Made by a program: the position numbers and the translations under genes. 64,000 bases of DNA from Bacteroides sp. (GTDB lineage: Bacteria > Bacteroidota > Bacteroidia > Bacteroidales > Muribaculaceae): positions 9,539-73,538 of the forward strand of contig JAAVDA010000022.1 in the NCBI GenBank assembly GCA_014802045.1, read 5' to 3'. Positions 45,846-57,356 of this stretch are shown here, piece by piece. Below the pieces are notes generated by a model, which searched no databases, was not told the DNA's origin, and was given only the letters and a program-made list of their open reading frames with translations. Position 1 is the stretch's first letter. Each line of letters opens with the position of its first letter.

Positions 45846-46922
45846 ATGTTTGATTTCTCATTACTAACCAACTGGATCCATAGCGCTCTCAGTTCTTTCA
45901 TGCCCCAGTGGCTGACTGTTACTACCGAGTGCGTGCTTATCGGAGTGGTGCTTCTGCTCACCTATTCGGTGCTTGCTCTGTTCTATATCTGGTTTGAGCG
46001 TAAGGTTTGTGCCGCTTTCCAGTGTCGTCTCGGTCCTAACCGAGTGGGTCCGATGGGACTGCTCCAGAGTGTAGCGGATATGTTTAAGATTCTTATCAAG
46101 GAGCTTATTTCGCTCAATCACACTGATAAGTTTCTGTTTGCTCTCGCACCCTATCTGGTGATTCTCGCCTCGATGCTCGCTTTTGCAGTGCTTCCTTGGG
46201 GCAACGGTCTTCAGATTATCGATTTCAATATCGGTATATTCTTCCTGATTGCTGTATCGTCTATCGGAGTGCTCGGTATACTGCTTGCCGGATGGTCAAG
46301 TAACAATAAGTTTACTCTAATCGGCGCTCTCCGTTCGGGCGCACAGATGGTGAGCTATGAGCTTTCTATCGGTCTGTCAGTGCTCACAATGGTGTGCTTT
46401 GCCGGCACAATGTCGGTGGGTGGCATCGTTGAGCAACAGAAAGACCTGTGGTTCATCTTCTCCGGTCATATTCCGGCAATCATCGCATTTATCATCTATC
46501 TTATTGCCGGCACTGCTGAGACCAACCGTGGTCCGTTTGACTTGCCTGAAGCAGAAAGTGAGCTGACAGCCGGTTATCACACTGAGTATTCCGGCATTCA
46601 TTTCGGATTCTTCTATCTTGCCGAATATCTCAATCTCTTCATTGTGTCTGGTGTGGCTACACTCCTCTTCTTCGGCGGATGGATGCCTCTCCACTTCCCC
46701 GGCTGGGACACCTTTAATATGATTATGGACTATATCCCGTCTGTAGTCTGGTTTATTGCCAAGGCTATCGCGATTTCGTTCATCATCATCTGGTTCAAGT
46801 GGACTTTCCCCCGTCTGCGAATCGACCAGATGCTTGCCCTCGAATGGAAATACCTTCTGCCCATCAATCTTTTCAATCTCGTGCTGATGGTGCTGATTGT
46901 GGTCTATGGCATCCACTTCTGA
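45846..46922 (+). CDS. nuoH: NADH-quinone oxidoreductase subunit H
   Basis: A 358-residue membrane subunit with eight or more helices that joins the quinone chamber to the membrane arm. The conserved [20 protein letters not shown] and the acidic funnel [20 protein letters not shown] are intact. Directly after it (34 bases) comes atpD rather than nuoI, the position at which the ATP synthase genes interrupt the nuo order. Confidence 0.97.
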   Translation: MFDFSLLTNWIHSALSSFMPQWLTVTTECVLIGVVLLLTYSVLALFYIWFERKVCAAFQCRLGPNRVGPMGLLQSVADMFKILIKELISLNHTDKFLFALAPYLVILASMLAFAVLPWGNGLQIIDFNIGIFFLIAVSSIGVLGILLAGWSSNNKFTLIGALRSGAQMVSYELSIGLSVLTMVCFAGTMSVGGIVEQQKDLWFIFSGHIPAIIAFIIYLIAGTAETNRGPFDLPEAESELTAGYHTEYSGIHFGFFYLAEYLNLFIVSGVATLLFFGGWMPLHFPGWDTFNMIMDYIPSVVWFIAKAIAISFIIIWFKWTFPRLRIDQMLALEWKYLLPINLFNLVLMVLIVVYGIHF

Positions 46923-46950
46923 TATCATTTCGAAAAACTGCAATTTCTAA

Positions 46951-48462
<1,512 letters not shown>

Positions 48463-48506
48463 AACGAGTAATAATTATTTTTGATATTCACAATCCGCTT
48501 AATAGC

Positions 48507-48758
48507 ATGACACTAAAGATAATTTCAGCCGAAGACGTGCTCTTTGAAGGTAAGGTCACAATGGTGGCTCTCCCCGGAGAGATGGGAGAGTTTACGGTGT
48601 TGCGCAATCACGCCTCTCTGGTGTCGGTGCTTGTTGCCGGCTCGATTCGCTACCGCGATGCTGACAGCGGCGTGGACGGAGAGATTCGTGTGGGGGGTGG
48701 AGTAGTGGATGTCAATGATAATGTAGTGTCTGTCTGTATTTATCCCTCTGAGTCATGA
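48507..48758 (+). CDS. atpC: F1Fo ATP synthase subunit epsilon, short form
   Basis: An 83-residue epsilon subunit containing only the N-terminal beta-sandwich (LKIISAEDVLFEGKVTMVAL, then PGEMGEFTVLRNHASLVSVL). The C-terminal two-helix domain that brakes ATP hydrolysis in many bacteria (family length about 130-140) is missing, and the frame ends cleanly on a stop that overlaps the atpB start by 4 bases, so it is not a truncation by mutation. Confidence 0.93.
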   Translation: MTLKIISAEDVLFEGKVTMVALPGEMGEFTVLRNHASLVSVLVAGSIRYRDADSGVDGEIRVGGGVVDVNDNVVSVCIYPSES

Positions 48759-49864
48759 AGAGAATTCTGATGCTTTTGGTTCTGGCATTTGCCGCAGTCT
48801 GTGTGCCTGCACGGATATGCGCCGCTGTGTCGGATAATGGTGAGGAGAAAAAGGGATTTGACCCGAAAGAGACTATCTTCGAGCATCTCGGAGATGGCTA
48901 TGGATGGGAGGTGCCTTTCAATCACCATAAGCGTATACCGCTACCGATTATAGTATGGGGAAAAGATGGACTGCACTGCTTTCTGTCGAGCCGGGTGGAG
49001 CATGGAAAGTCATACACCGACGGAAATGCGACCTTCCTCATTGCCGGAGCCGACAGCAAGTATAAAGGAAAGATTGTGGAGATTGTAGACGGTCAGGAGT
49101 ATCGTCCGTGGGATATCTCGATTACGAAAAATGTGTGTGCGCTGTTCATCACGGTTCTGCTTGTGGTGTGGAGCATTCTGGCTGTGGCCCGCTGGCACAA
49201 GCGAATGGGCACGAAAGCTCCGCGTAAGATGGTCGGAGCTCTTGAATCGCTCATCACATTCATCTACGATGGCGTGATTAGACCCACTCTCAAAGACCGC
49301 GCCCCGAAGTTTGCGCCCTATCTCCTTTCAGTCTTCTTCTTTATCCTCTACATGAATCTCCTCGGACTAATCGTTGTGTTTCCGGGTGGAGCGAATCTCA
49401 CGGGCAATATCGCTGTTACGCTCGTTCTTTCGATTATCACTTTCCTCTGCACGAATATCTTCGGCACCAAGCATTATTGGAAAGAGGTGCTTTGGCCTGA
49501 TGTGCCCCTCTGGCTCAAGTTTCCGCTCCCGATTATGCCTGTGATTGAGATTTTCGGTATATTCACAAAACCGGCGGCTCTCACCGTGCGTCTGTTTGCC
49601 AACATGCTCGGAGGCCATATGATTGTGATTGTCCTTACGATTCTCATATTCGTATTCGCTTCGATGGGAGCGGTTGTGGCGGGTGCCACAACGGTGATGT
49701 CGGTGCTCTTCTCTGTGTTCATGCTCCTGATCGATGTGCTTGTAAGCTTCATTCAGGCCTATGTGTTCACCATGCTCTCCACGATATTTATCTCCTTTGG
49801 CCAGGAGCAGGGTCATGATTCGCATCATCCCGCCACACAAGCCACTGTAGTTGAAAACCAATAA
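48755..49864 (+). CDS. atpB: F1Fo ATP synthase subunit a
   Basis: A 369-residue proton-channel subunit. Residues 1-24 look like a cleavable signal peptide and are followed by a soluble region of about 100 residues (GDGYGWEVPFNHHKRIPLPI) before the first of the usual helices near 128. The essential arginine lies in LTVRLFANMLGGHMI. The N-terminal extension is known in Bacteroidota. It overlaps atpC by 4 bases. No atpI or other gene lies between atpC and atpB. Confidence 0.95.
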   Translation: MKRILMLLVLAFAAVCVPARICAAVSDNGEEKKGFDPKETIFEHLGDGYGWEVPFNHHKRIPLPIIVWGKDGLHCFLSSRVEHGKSYTDGNATFLIAGADSKYKGKIVEIVDGQEYRPWDISITKNVCALFITVLLVVWSILAVARWHKRMGTKAPRKMVGALESLITFIYDGVIRPTLKDRAPKFAPYLLSVFFFILYMNLLGLIVVFPGGANLTGNIAVTLVLSIITFLCTNIFGTKHYWKEVLWPDVPLWLKFPLPIMPVIEIFGIFTKPAALTVRLFANMLGGHMIVIVLTILIFVFASMGAVVAGATTVMSVLFSVFMLLIDVLVSFIQAYVFTMLSTIFISFGQEQGHDSHHPATQATVVENQ

Positions 49865-49878
49865 AATAATAACCATAA

Positions 49879-50139
<261 letters not shown>

Positions 50140-50154
50140 TCATCCTGTCCGGTC

Positions 50155-50652
50155 ATGGAATTGTTCACACCTGATTTCGGCTTGATATTCTGGATGTTCT
50201 TTTCGTTTGCCATCCTGTTTGTGATTCTCTACAAATGGGGCTGGCCGGCGATAATGAAGGGAGTGGAAAGCCGTGCCGACCTTATCGACAAGGGTGTCGA
50301 GTATGCTCAGAATGCTAAGGAGCAGCTTGACAATGCCCGTGCCGAGGCCGAGAAATATATCGCCGAGGCTCGACGCCGACAGGCCGATATGCTTCGTGAG
50401 GCCGATAAGATGAAGACTCAGATTATCGACGAAGCCCGCGAGGCTGCCCAGAAAGAGGCAAAAAAGGTGATGGACGCTGCCGCTCTTTCTATCGAGCAGG
50501 AACGGAAGGAAGCACAGAGACAGATGCGCGACGAAGTCGGGGCGCTCGCACTGGAAATCGCCACGAAGGTGGTGAGAAACAGGATGACCGAGACAAAGGC
50601 TCAGGCTGAACTCGTTGACTCGCTTCTCGACGATATGGAGAAACAGAATTAA
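50155..50652 (+). CDS. atpF: F1Fo ATP synthase subunit b
   Basis: A 165-residue peripheral-stalk subunit: one N-terminal membrane helix (FGLIFWMFFSFAILFVILYK) and a long charged, alanine-rich coiled coil (EQLDNARAEAEKYIAEARRR). Length and place between atpE and atpH are normal. One b-type gene is present, not a b/b' pair. Confidence 0.95.
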   Translation: MELFTPDFGLIFWMFFSFAILFVILYKWGWPAIMKGVESRADLIDKGVEYAQNAKEQLDNARAEAEKYIAEARRRQADMLREADKMKTQIIDEAREAAQKEAKKVMDAAALSIEQERKEAQRQMRDEVGALALEIATKVVRNRMTETKAQAELVDSLLDDMEKQN

Positions 50653-50675
50653 GAATAAGCCACACACAGACGCAA

Positions 50676-51224
50676 ATGAATCAGGGACTCATTCCGCGGC
50701 GTTATGCCAAAGCTCTCTATGCCGTTGCTCTCGAAAAGGGCAAGGCAAAAGAGATTTATAATCTGATGTCGTGTCTTGTAACTTCGTTTGAGGATAACAG
50801 CGACCTTCAGCAGGCACTTGCCAATCCTTTTGTGCCCGAGGCAGACAAAATGACTCTTGTGCGCACAGCGGCCGGTGTGAAAACCGGAGACGACAGTGTG
50901 TTCGACGATTTTCTATGTCTTCTGGTACGAAACCGCAGGATTGATTTCACCCGTGGCATAGCTCTGGCTTATCTTGACATCTATCGTGAGGCCAACAGAA
51001 TCTATGTGGTTAAGGTGGAAAGTGCGTCTCCTCTGAGCGAGGAGAACACTGAGCGCCTGAAAACTCTCGTAGGACGTCATCTCGGCGATGCCCGTATGGA
51101 GTTTTCCACCTCTGTCAATCCTTCTCTTATCGGCGGCTTCACCGTAACAGTCGGCAACGAACGGCTTGACGCGTCTATCAGCAATGAACTTAAACAATTG
51201 CGTCTGAATCTATTAAGCAAATAA
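50676..51224 (+). CDS. atpH: F1Fo ATP synthase subunit delta
   Basis: A 182-residue subunit that ties the stator stalk to the top of F1. [20 protein letters not shown] at the N-terminus and [20 protein letters not shown] near the C-terminus match the family. The next gene, atpA, starts 16 bases downstream. Confidence 0.94.
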   Translation: MNQGLIPRRYAKALYAVALEKGKAKEIYNLMSCLVTSFEDNSDLQQALANPFVPEADKMTLVRTAAGVKTGDDSVFDDFLCLLVRNRRIDFTRGIALAYLDIYREANRIYVVKVESASPLSEENTERLKTLVGRHLGDARMEFSTSVNPSLIGGFTVTVGNERLDASISNELKQLRLNLLSK

Positions 51225-51240
51225 AAACTTTCTCACTCTC

Positions 51241-52815
51241 ATGATAAATCCCAGCGAGATTTCGGAAGTATTGAAACAGCAGCTCGAGAATGTCAACTCT
51301 AAAGTGTCGTTCGAAGAGACCGGTACCGTCCTTGAGGTCGGTGACGGAGTGGCTCACGTGTACGGACTTGACAATGTGTGTGCCAACGAGCTTGTGGAGT
51401 TTGAAAACGGTGTGACCGGTGTGGCCCTCAACCTCGAAGAGAGCAATGTAGGTGTCATCCTGCTCGATAATGTCGATAAAGTGACTGAAGGCATGTCGGT
51501 GCGTCGCACAGGGCAGATTGCTTCCATTCCGGTGGGAGAAGGTTTGCTCGGTCGTGTGATCAACGTTCTCGGCGAGCCTATCGATGGTCGTGGCCCAATC
51601 GACGGCGAGCTTCTGCGTCTGCCTCTTGAGCGCAAGGCTCCCGGAGTTATTTTCCGTCAGCCCGTCAATCAGCCTTTGCAGACCGGCATCAAGGCTGTCG
51701 ACTCTATGGTGCCTATCGGACGCGGACAGCGTGAGCTCATCATCGGCGACCGTCAGATAGGTAAGACTGCCATAGCGATTGACACTATCATCAATCAACG
51801 TCAGAATTTCGAGGCCGGCAAGCCGGTTTATTGTATCTACGTGGCCATCGGTCAGAAGGCATCTTCTGTTGCAGCCACGGTTGAAACCCTCCGCAAGCAT
51901 GGAGCCCTTGATTATACGGTGGTTGTTGCCGCAACCGCGTCAGACTCCGCTTCCATGCGCTATTATTCTCCTTTTGCCGGAGTGGCAATCGGAGAATATT
52001 TCCGCGACACCGGCCGCGATGCTCTCATTGTCTATGATGATCTCTCGAAGCAGGCGGTGGCCTATCGTGAAATTTCACTGATTCTTAAGCGTCCTTCCGG
52101 CCGCGAGGCATATCCCGGTGATATCTTCTATCTCCATTCACGTCTGCTGGAGCGTGCTGCCAAGATTATCGACAATCAGGAGGTGGCATCGCAGATGAAT
52201 GACCTTCCCGAGCCGCTGAAACCCATCGTGAAGGGTGGCGGTTCGCTCACCGCACTGCCTGTCATTGAAACACAGGCCGGCGACGTGTCTGCTTACATTC
52301 CCACCAATGTGATTTCAATCACCGATGGTCAGATTTTCCTTGAGACAGCCCTCTTCAACCGTGGTATCCGCCCGGCTATCAATGTGGGTATTTCTGTGTC
52401 GCGTGTGGGTGGTAACGCTCAGATTAAATCAATGAAAAAGGTGGCCGGCACACTGAAGATTGACCAGGCTCAGTTCCGCGAACTTGAGTCGTTCACAAAA
52501 TTCGGTGGCGATATAGACCCCGTAACTGCCCGAGTGATTGACAAAGGCCGTAAGAACGAGCGCCTGCTCATACAGCCTCAGTATCATCCTATGGCAGTGG
52601 AAGAGGAAGTGGCAGTGATTTTCTGTGGCACCCGCGGCCTCCTCGAAAATGTGCCCACCGACAAGGTGGCCGAATTTGAGAAACAATTCCTCCAGCTTCT
52701 CCATGCGTCTCATCAGGCCGATGTGCTCGACGTGATCCGCTCCGGCCAGCTCACCGACGATGTGGTGGAGAAACTTACCGCCGCCGCCAACGAAGTAACC
52801 CAGAGATTTCAGTAA
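51241..52815 (+). CDS. atpA: F1Fo ATP synthase subunit alpha
   Basis: A 524-residue regulatory nucleotide-binding F1 subunit. Walker A is [10 protein letters not shown], with [10 protein letters not shown] before it and [20 protein letters not shown] as Walker B region. The arginine finger lies in [15 protein letters not shown]. Length is normal. Confidence 0.98.
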   Translation: MINPSEISEVLKQQLENVNSKVSFEETGTVLEVGDGVAHVYGLDNVCANELVEFENGVTGVALNLEESNVGVILLDNVDKVTEGMSVRRTGQIASIPVGEGLLGRVINVLGEPIDGRGPIDGELLRLPLERKAPGVIFRQPVNQPLQTGIKAVDSMVPIGRGQRELIIGDRQIGKTAIAIDTIINQRQNFEAGKPVYCIYVAIGQKASSVAATVETLRKHGALDYTVVVAATASDSASMRYYSPFAGVAIGEYFRDTGRDALIVYDDLSKQAVAYREISLILKRPSGREAYPGDIFYLHSRLLERAAKIIDNQEVASQMNDLPEPLKPIVKGGGSLTALPVIETQAGDVSAYIPTNVISITDGQIFLETALFNRGIRPAINVGISVSRVGGNAQIKSMKKVAGTLKIDQAQFRELESFTKFGGDIDPVTARVIDKGRKNERLLIQPQYHPMAVEEEVAVIFCGTRGLLENVPTDKVAEFEKQFLQLLHASHQADVLDVIRSGQLTDDVVEKLTAAANEVTQRFQ

Positions 52816-52853
52816 CAAGTCACCATCACCGCTAAAAGAGCACATCAACTCAC

Positions 52854-53735
52854 ATGGCTACACTACGTGAACTTAAAACCCGCATCGGCTCCGTGGCTTC
52901 ATCTGAGAAGATCACCGGAGCAATGAAGATGATATCGTCGGCCAAGATGCACAAGGCGGAGCAGGCACTGCGCCGCTTGGCTCCGTTCCGGTCGCAGGTA
53001 GAGACTGTGATCGGCAATCTTCTTTCAGCCGACGCGGAGTTTTCCTCGCCTCTTCTTGAGCAGCGTGAGGTGCGTACTGTGGCTATTGTGGTTTTTGGTT
53101 CTGACGACGGTCTTTGCGGTGCCTACAATGTGAATATATTCAAGCAGCTGCTCTCTCGTCTCAACTCCCTGCGCAATCAGTTTGGCGAATCTGTCCGGTT
53201 TGTGATATTTCCTATCGGCAAGAAGATGCTCAAGGCTGTGCGCGCTGTGGCCGACTCCTCAATTAGCGTCCGCACTATGGAAGGTGTCGATTCTAAGACT
53301 TCAGGCGAGGGGGTGAGACTGTTTGTCGATACTCTCCGTCAGAATTTCGAGGCAGGGGAGTTTGACAGAGTAGACTGCCTTTATATGAATTTCAAGAGCG
53401 TCAGTCGGCAGATACCTCGCGCCGAACAGCTTCTGCCTGTGGTTCACGACACCTTTACATCCAACGGTGTCAGCGAAAACTGTCGCCCCTATATTTTCGA
53501 ACCATCTCCCCAGGCTATATTCAGTTCTGTGCTGCCGATGTTTCTTCTTGCCGTGATGCACGATATCTTCACCGAAAACCGTGCGTCTGAACAGGCGGCG
53601 AGAGTGATGGCCATGCAGAGCGCCAACGATAATGCGAAGAAACTCCTCGATTCGCTCAGCCTCGAATACAATAAACTCCGTCAGCAAAGCATCACCACCG
53701 AACTCCTCGATATCCTTGGCGGACAAGTCAGATAA
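52854..53735 (+). CDS. atpG: F1Fo ATP synthase subunit gamma
   Basis: A 293-residue central-shaft subunit. The N-terminal LKTRIGSVASSEKITGAMKM and the C-terminal QSANDNAKKLLDSLSLEYNK and RQQSITTELLDILGG are the two helices of the shaft. FGSDDGLCGAYN is the conserved globular motif. It closes the atp block; nuoI begins 43 bases later with no promoter box between. Confidence 0.96.
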   Translation: MATLRELKTRIGSVASSEKITGAMKMISSAKMHKAEQALRRLAPFRSQVETVIGNLLSADAEFSSPLLEQREVRTVAIVVFGSDDGLCGAYNVNIFKQLLSRLNSLRNQFGESVRFVIFPIGKKMLKAVRAVADSSISVRTMEGVDSKTSGEGVRLFVDTLRQNFEAGEFDRVDCLYMNFKSVSRQIPRAEQLLPVVHDTFTSNGVSENCRPYIFEPSPQAIFSSVLPMFLLAVMHDIFTENRASEQAARVMAMQSANDNAKKLLDSLSLEYNKLRQQSITTELLDILGGQVR

Positions 53736-53778
53736 GACCAATTAACGGAAAAAGTAAAATAACATACAACATCAGACT

Positions 53779-54429
53779 ATGGGTAGTGTAAAAGACTATT
53801 TTTCGTCATTAGGGTCGGGCATTGCAAGCCTTGTAAAAGGCATGCAGGTGACCGGAAAGGAATTTATCACCCCTAAGATTACGGAAAAGTATCCCGAAGA
53901 CCGCGACACCGTAAAGGTGCCCGAGCGTTTCAGAGCCATACTCACTCTTAAGTATGACCAGGAGGGACGCCATAAGTGCATCGCTTGCGGCATCTGCGAG
54001 CGCAACTGTCCTAACGGTACAATCTCCCTCACCACCAAAATGGTGGATACACCCGACGGCAAGAAGAAGCGCAAGCTTGACAAGTATAGCTACGATCTCG
54101 GCAGCTGTACTTTCTGCCAGCTTTGTGTCACCTCGTGTCCGCAGGATGCTCTTGAGTTTTCCAATGATTTCGAGCAGGCAGTGTTTACCCGCGACAAGCT
54201 TGTGAAGAAGCTCAATTATCTCCCGGAGAAGGAAGAGCCCGCTCCCTCACCCGAACAGCTGGCCCGAATCCAGGCCGAGCGTGAAGCAAAAATAGCCGCT
54301 GCCAAGGCTGCCGCCGCCGCAAAGAAAGCCGCCGCTGCCGAAGCTAAGGCTATCGACGCTCAGGAGAAGAAGGAGGAGGATGCCTCAAAGGAGTCGGCCT
54401 CTGCTCCATCAAAAGATAATAATAACTAA
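53779..54429 (+). CDS. nuoI: NADH-quinone oxidoreductase subunit I with Ala/Lys-rich tail
   Basis: A 216-residue ferredoxin-like subunit carrying clusters N6a and N6b. Two 4Fe-4S motifs are CIACGICERNCP (67-78) and CTFCQLCVTSCP (110-121). From about residue 150 the chain continues in a low-complexity helical tail rich in Ala, Lys and Glu (KIAAAKAAAAAKKAAAAEAK) ending in SAPSKDNNN. The tail is absent from classical NuoI and may help dock an electron donor in place of the missing NuoEFG module; that is inference. Confidence 0.95.
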   Translation: MGSVKDYFSSLGSGIASLVKGMQVTGKEFITPKITEKYPEDRDTVKVPERFRAILTLKYDQEGRHKCIACGICERNCPNGTISLTTKMVDTPDGKKKRKLDKYSYDLGSCTFCQLCVTSCPQDALEFSNDFEQAVFTRDKLVKKLNYLPEKEEPAPSPEQLARIQAEREAKIAAAKAAAAAKKAAAAEAKAIDAQEKKEEDASKESASAPSKDNNN

Positions 54430-54438
54430 TCATCAGAT

Positions 54439-54954
54439 ATGGAATCAGTAGGAAGTATCATCATGTATCTGGTAATCGCTCTGTCGATTATCGTGTTTTC
54501 GGTACTGACTGTGACTACCCGCAAGATCCTGCGCTCGGCCACCTACCTTCTGTTTACCCTTTTTGCCACCGCCGCTCTTTATTTCAAGCTCGATTATGAG
54601 TTTCTCGGCGCTGTGCAGATTGCGGTCTATGCAGGAGGTATCGTAGTGCTGTTCGTATTCTCGATTTTGCTTACGTCGCATCCTGGCCATAGTTCCGAAC
54701 GCCTCGTTTCTCGCAGACGTGTGCTCGGAATCATAGCCGCAGTTGCCACTTTCATAATTGCCGGCTACGCGCTGTTGAGCCGTTGCACAGCGATGTTTGC
54801 CTCACTCCCTGAAATGGAAAATCCCACCATGCATAAAATTGGTGAGACTCTCATGGGCACAGGCATCGGCCAGTATCTTCTGCCTTTTGAGGCAATCAGT
54901 GTGTTATTGCTCGCATGTATAATCGGTGGCGTGGCTGTCGCCCGTAAAAGATAA
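54439..54954 (+). CDS. nuoJ: NADH-quinone oxidoreductase subunit J
   Basis: A 171-residue membrane subunit with five helices. The conserved third helix region is AVQIAVYAGGIVVLFVFSIL. It lies 9 bases after nuoI and 8 bases before nuoK. Confidence 0.94.
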   Translation: MESVGSIIMYLVIALSIIVFSVLTVTTRKILRSATYLLFTLFATAALYFKLDYEFLGAVQIAVYAGGIVVLFVFSILLTSHPGHSSERLVSRRRVLGIIAAVATFIIAGYALLSRCTAMFASLPEMENPTMHKIGETLMGTGIGQYLLPFEAISVLLLACIIGGVAVARKR

Positions 54955-54962
54955 CTGACGCT

Positions 54963-55274
54963 ATGGATATTTCAATGATTTACTACATAGTGCCGTCGCT
55001 CATCATGTTCTGCTGCGGAATCTACGGTTTCGTGACCCGTAAAAACATGATTGCGATGCTCATATCCCTGGAGCTGATGCTCAATGCCGTGGATATCAAC
55101 TTTGTGGTGTTCAACCGCTATCTTTTCCCCGGCCAGTTGGAGGGTATGTTCTTCACTCTCTTCGCTATCGCTATCGCTGCAGCAGAAACAGCGCTCGCCA
55201 TCGCGATTATCATCAACCTCTTCCGCGGTTCGAAAAATATCGACGCAACTGAGATTAACAAATTAAAAGACTAA
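54963..55274 (+). CDS. nuoK: NADH-quinone oxidoreductase subunit K
   Basis: A 103-residue three-helix antiporter-like subunit. The two conserved membrane glutamates lie in LISLELMLNAVDI and AIAAAETALAIAI, part of the proton path. Length is typical. Confidence 0.96.
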   Translation: MDISMIYYIVPSLIMFCCGIYGFVTRKNMIAMLISLELMLNAVDINFVVFNRYLFPGQLEGMFFTLFAIAIAAAETALAIAIIINLFRGSKNIDATEINKLKD

Positions 55275-55280
55275 GAGGCA

Positions 55281-57311
55281 ATGGATATTACGTTACCTAT
55301 TCTCATACTGTCCATTCCGCTCTTCATGTTCCTGCTTCTCGGATTGCTGGGCATGAAGATGAGCCATAAGCTCGCCGGCACTCTCGGCACACTCGGAATG
55401 GGCACGGTGCTCGTGCTGTCATATATCACAGCATTCACCTATTTCTTCAGCGGATCGCCGCAGTTTATCTCTGCCGCCGGCGAAAGACTTCAGGCTGTGA
55501 TTTTCAATCAGACCTGGTTGCAGTTTTCCGACACTCTTGTGATTAAACTCGGTTTTCTGCTAGACCCCATCTCGGCAATGATGCTGGTGGTCATCCCCAC
55601 CATTTCGTTTATGGTCCACCTCTATAGCCTCGGCTATATGCGCGACCATCACGGGGTGTATGAGCACGGATTCCAGCGTTTCTACGCTTTCCTGTCGCTC
55701 TTCAGCTTCTCTATGCTCGGTCTGGTTGTGGCCACCAACATCTTCCAGATGTATATATTCTGGGAACTCGTGGGCGCTTCGTCTTATCTGCTTATCGGTT
55801 TCTACTACAAGAAGCCCTCCGCAGTGTCTGCATCGAAAAAAGCATTTATCGTCACCCGTTTCGCCGACCTCGGCTTCCTTATCGGTATTCTGGTGCTGTC
55901 GTACTACACCGGCACTTTTGATTTCATGAGCCTCACCTCGGTGCCCGTAGACGGTATGGCCGATGTGTACCATGTGAGCGAAAATACCGCAGTGGCAGTC
56001 AAAGGCATTTTCCAGAGCAGTGCTGCTCCCATGTTTATGGGCGCGTCGGTTATGACATGGGCTCTGGTGCTCATCTTCATGGGCGGCATGGGTAAATCGG
56101 CTATGATGCCTCTCCATATCTGGCTCCCCGACGCCATGGAGGGTCCCACCCCTGTGTCGGCTCTCATCCATGCAGCCACAATGGTTGTGGCCGGTGTGTA
56201 TCTCGTGGCCCGACTCTTCCCGCTCTATCTGATGGAGGAAGCCGCTCTCAACATTATCGTAGTGGTAGGCGCCCTCACCGCCTTTTATGCCGCAATGGTG
56301 GCCTGCACACAGATTGATATCAAGCGAGTGCTTGCATTCTCAACCATCTCTCAGATTGCATTCATGATGGTGTCGCTCGGTGTGGCTCGTCCTGAATTCC
56401 ACCATGGCATCGGTTATATGGCCGGAATGTTCCATCTGTTCACCCACGCTATGTTCAAGGCGCTCCTCTTCCTCTGCGCCGGCGCTCTTATCCATGCAAT
56501 CGGTTCCAACGACTATACTGCCATGCATGGTCTGCGCAAGTATATGCCCATCACTCATATCACATTCCTTATCGGCTGTCTTGCCATTGCCGGTATCATT
56601 CCGTTTGCCGGATTCTTCTCTAAGGATGAAATCCTCACAGCATGCTTCGGTCATTCAATCGTATGGTATGTGTGGATGTCGGTTGTGGCAGGTCTCACAG
56701 CTTTCTATATGTTCCGCCTCTACTACCTAATCTTCTGGTGGAAGGAACATCACGTTCACGAAGGCCATCATGCACCCCATGACCAGCCCATGACCATGAC
56801 CCTCCCGCTCATCATTCTCGCCGCTGTGTCGTGTGTGGCCGGTTTCGTTCCTTTCGGCAACCTTGTCACCTGGAACGGCAAGCCGATGTATGATTCGATG
56901 GGATTCTTCACCAATCTTCAGCATCTTGACTGGAGCGTAGCCGCTATCTCGCTCGCTGTCGCCATTATTGCCATCGCAATAGCCACAGTGATGTATCGCA
57001 AGGAGAACCCCCTCCCCGACAAGATGGCCAATATGTTTCCCCGCCTCTGGGACTGGTGTTATCACCGTTTCTACTGGGACGAACTCTACATGTTCATCAC
57101 CCACAAGATTATATTTGGCTGCATCTCCCGTCCGATCGCATGGTTTGACCGCCATATAATCGACGGCACAATGGACTCCCTCGCCACGATTACCAATAAG
57201 GCTTCTTATGCAATCCGTGGCCTCCAGAGCGGCAAGGTGCAGATGTATGTGTGGATTTATCTTGCCGGTGCACTACTGCTCGGCGCAATCACGGCAATCT
57301 GCCTGATGTGA
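55281..57311 (+). CDS. nuoL: NADH-quinone oxidoreductase subunit L
   Basis: A 676-residue antiporter-like proton pump subunit with about sixteen helices. Conserved features are YIFWELVGASSYLLIGFYYK with the key glutamate, MPLHIWLPDAMEGPTPVSAL with its broken-helix motif, and the C-terminal lateral-helix region (KVQMYVWIYLAGALLLGA). A histidine-rich loop (EHHVHEGHHAPHD) sits near residue 495. Confidence 0.97.
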   Translation: MDITLPILILSIPLFMFLLLGLLGMKMSHKLAGTLGTLGMGTVLVLSYITAFTYFFSGSPQFISAAGERLQAVIFNQTWLQFSDTLVIKLGFLLDPISAMMLVVIPTISFMVHLYSLGYMRDHHGVYEHGFQRFYAFLSLFSFSMLGLVVATNIFQMYIFWELVGASSYLLIGFYYKKPSAVSASKKAFIVTRFADLGFLIGILVLSYYTGTFDFMSLTSVPVDGMADVYHVSENTAVAVKGIFQSSAAPMFMGASVMTWALVLIFMGGMGKSAMMPLHIWLPDAMEGPTPVSALIHAATMVVAGVYLVARLFPLYLMEEAALNIIVVVGALTAFYAAMVACTQIDIKRVLAFSTISQIAFMMVSLGVARPEFHHGIGYMAGMFHLFTHAMFKALLFLCAGALIHAIGSNDYTAMHGLRKYMPITHITFLIGCLAIAGIIPFAGFFSKDEILTACFGHSIVWYVWMSVVAGLTAFYMFRLYYLIFWWKEHHVHEGHHAPHDQPMTMTLPLIILAAVSCVAGFVPFGNLVTWNGKPMYDSMGFFTNLQHLDWSVAAISLAVAIIAIAIATVMYRKENPLPDKMANMFPRLWDWCYHRFYWDELYMFITHKIIFGCISRPIAWFDRHIIDGTMDSLATITNKASYAIRGLQSGKVQMYVWIYLAGALLLGAITAICLM

Positions 57312-57356
57312 TAGAGACTGACACACAATGGTGCAATAAGAAAAAGTATAGTAATT

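Noticed and set aside
54240-54429. Ala/Lys-rich end of nuoI as a frameshift artefact
   Set aside because: The frame, codon use and stop fit the neighbours, and nuoJ follows at normal spacing, so the tail seems genuine.
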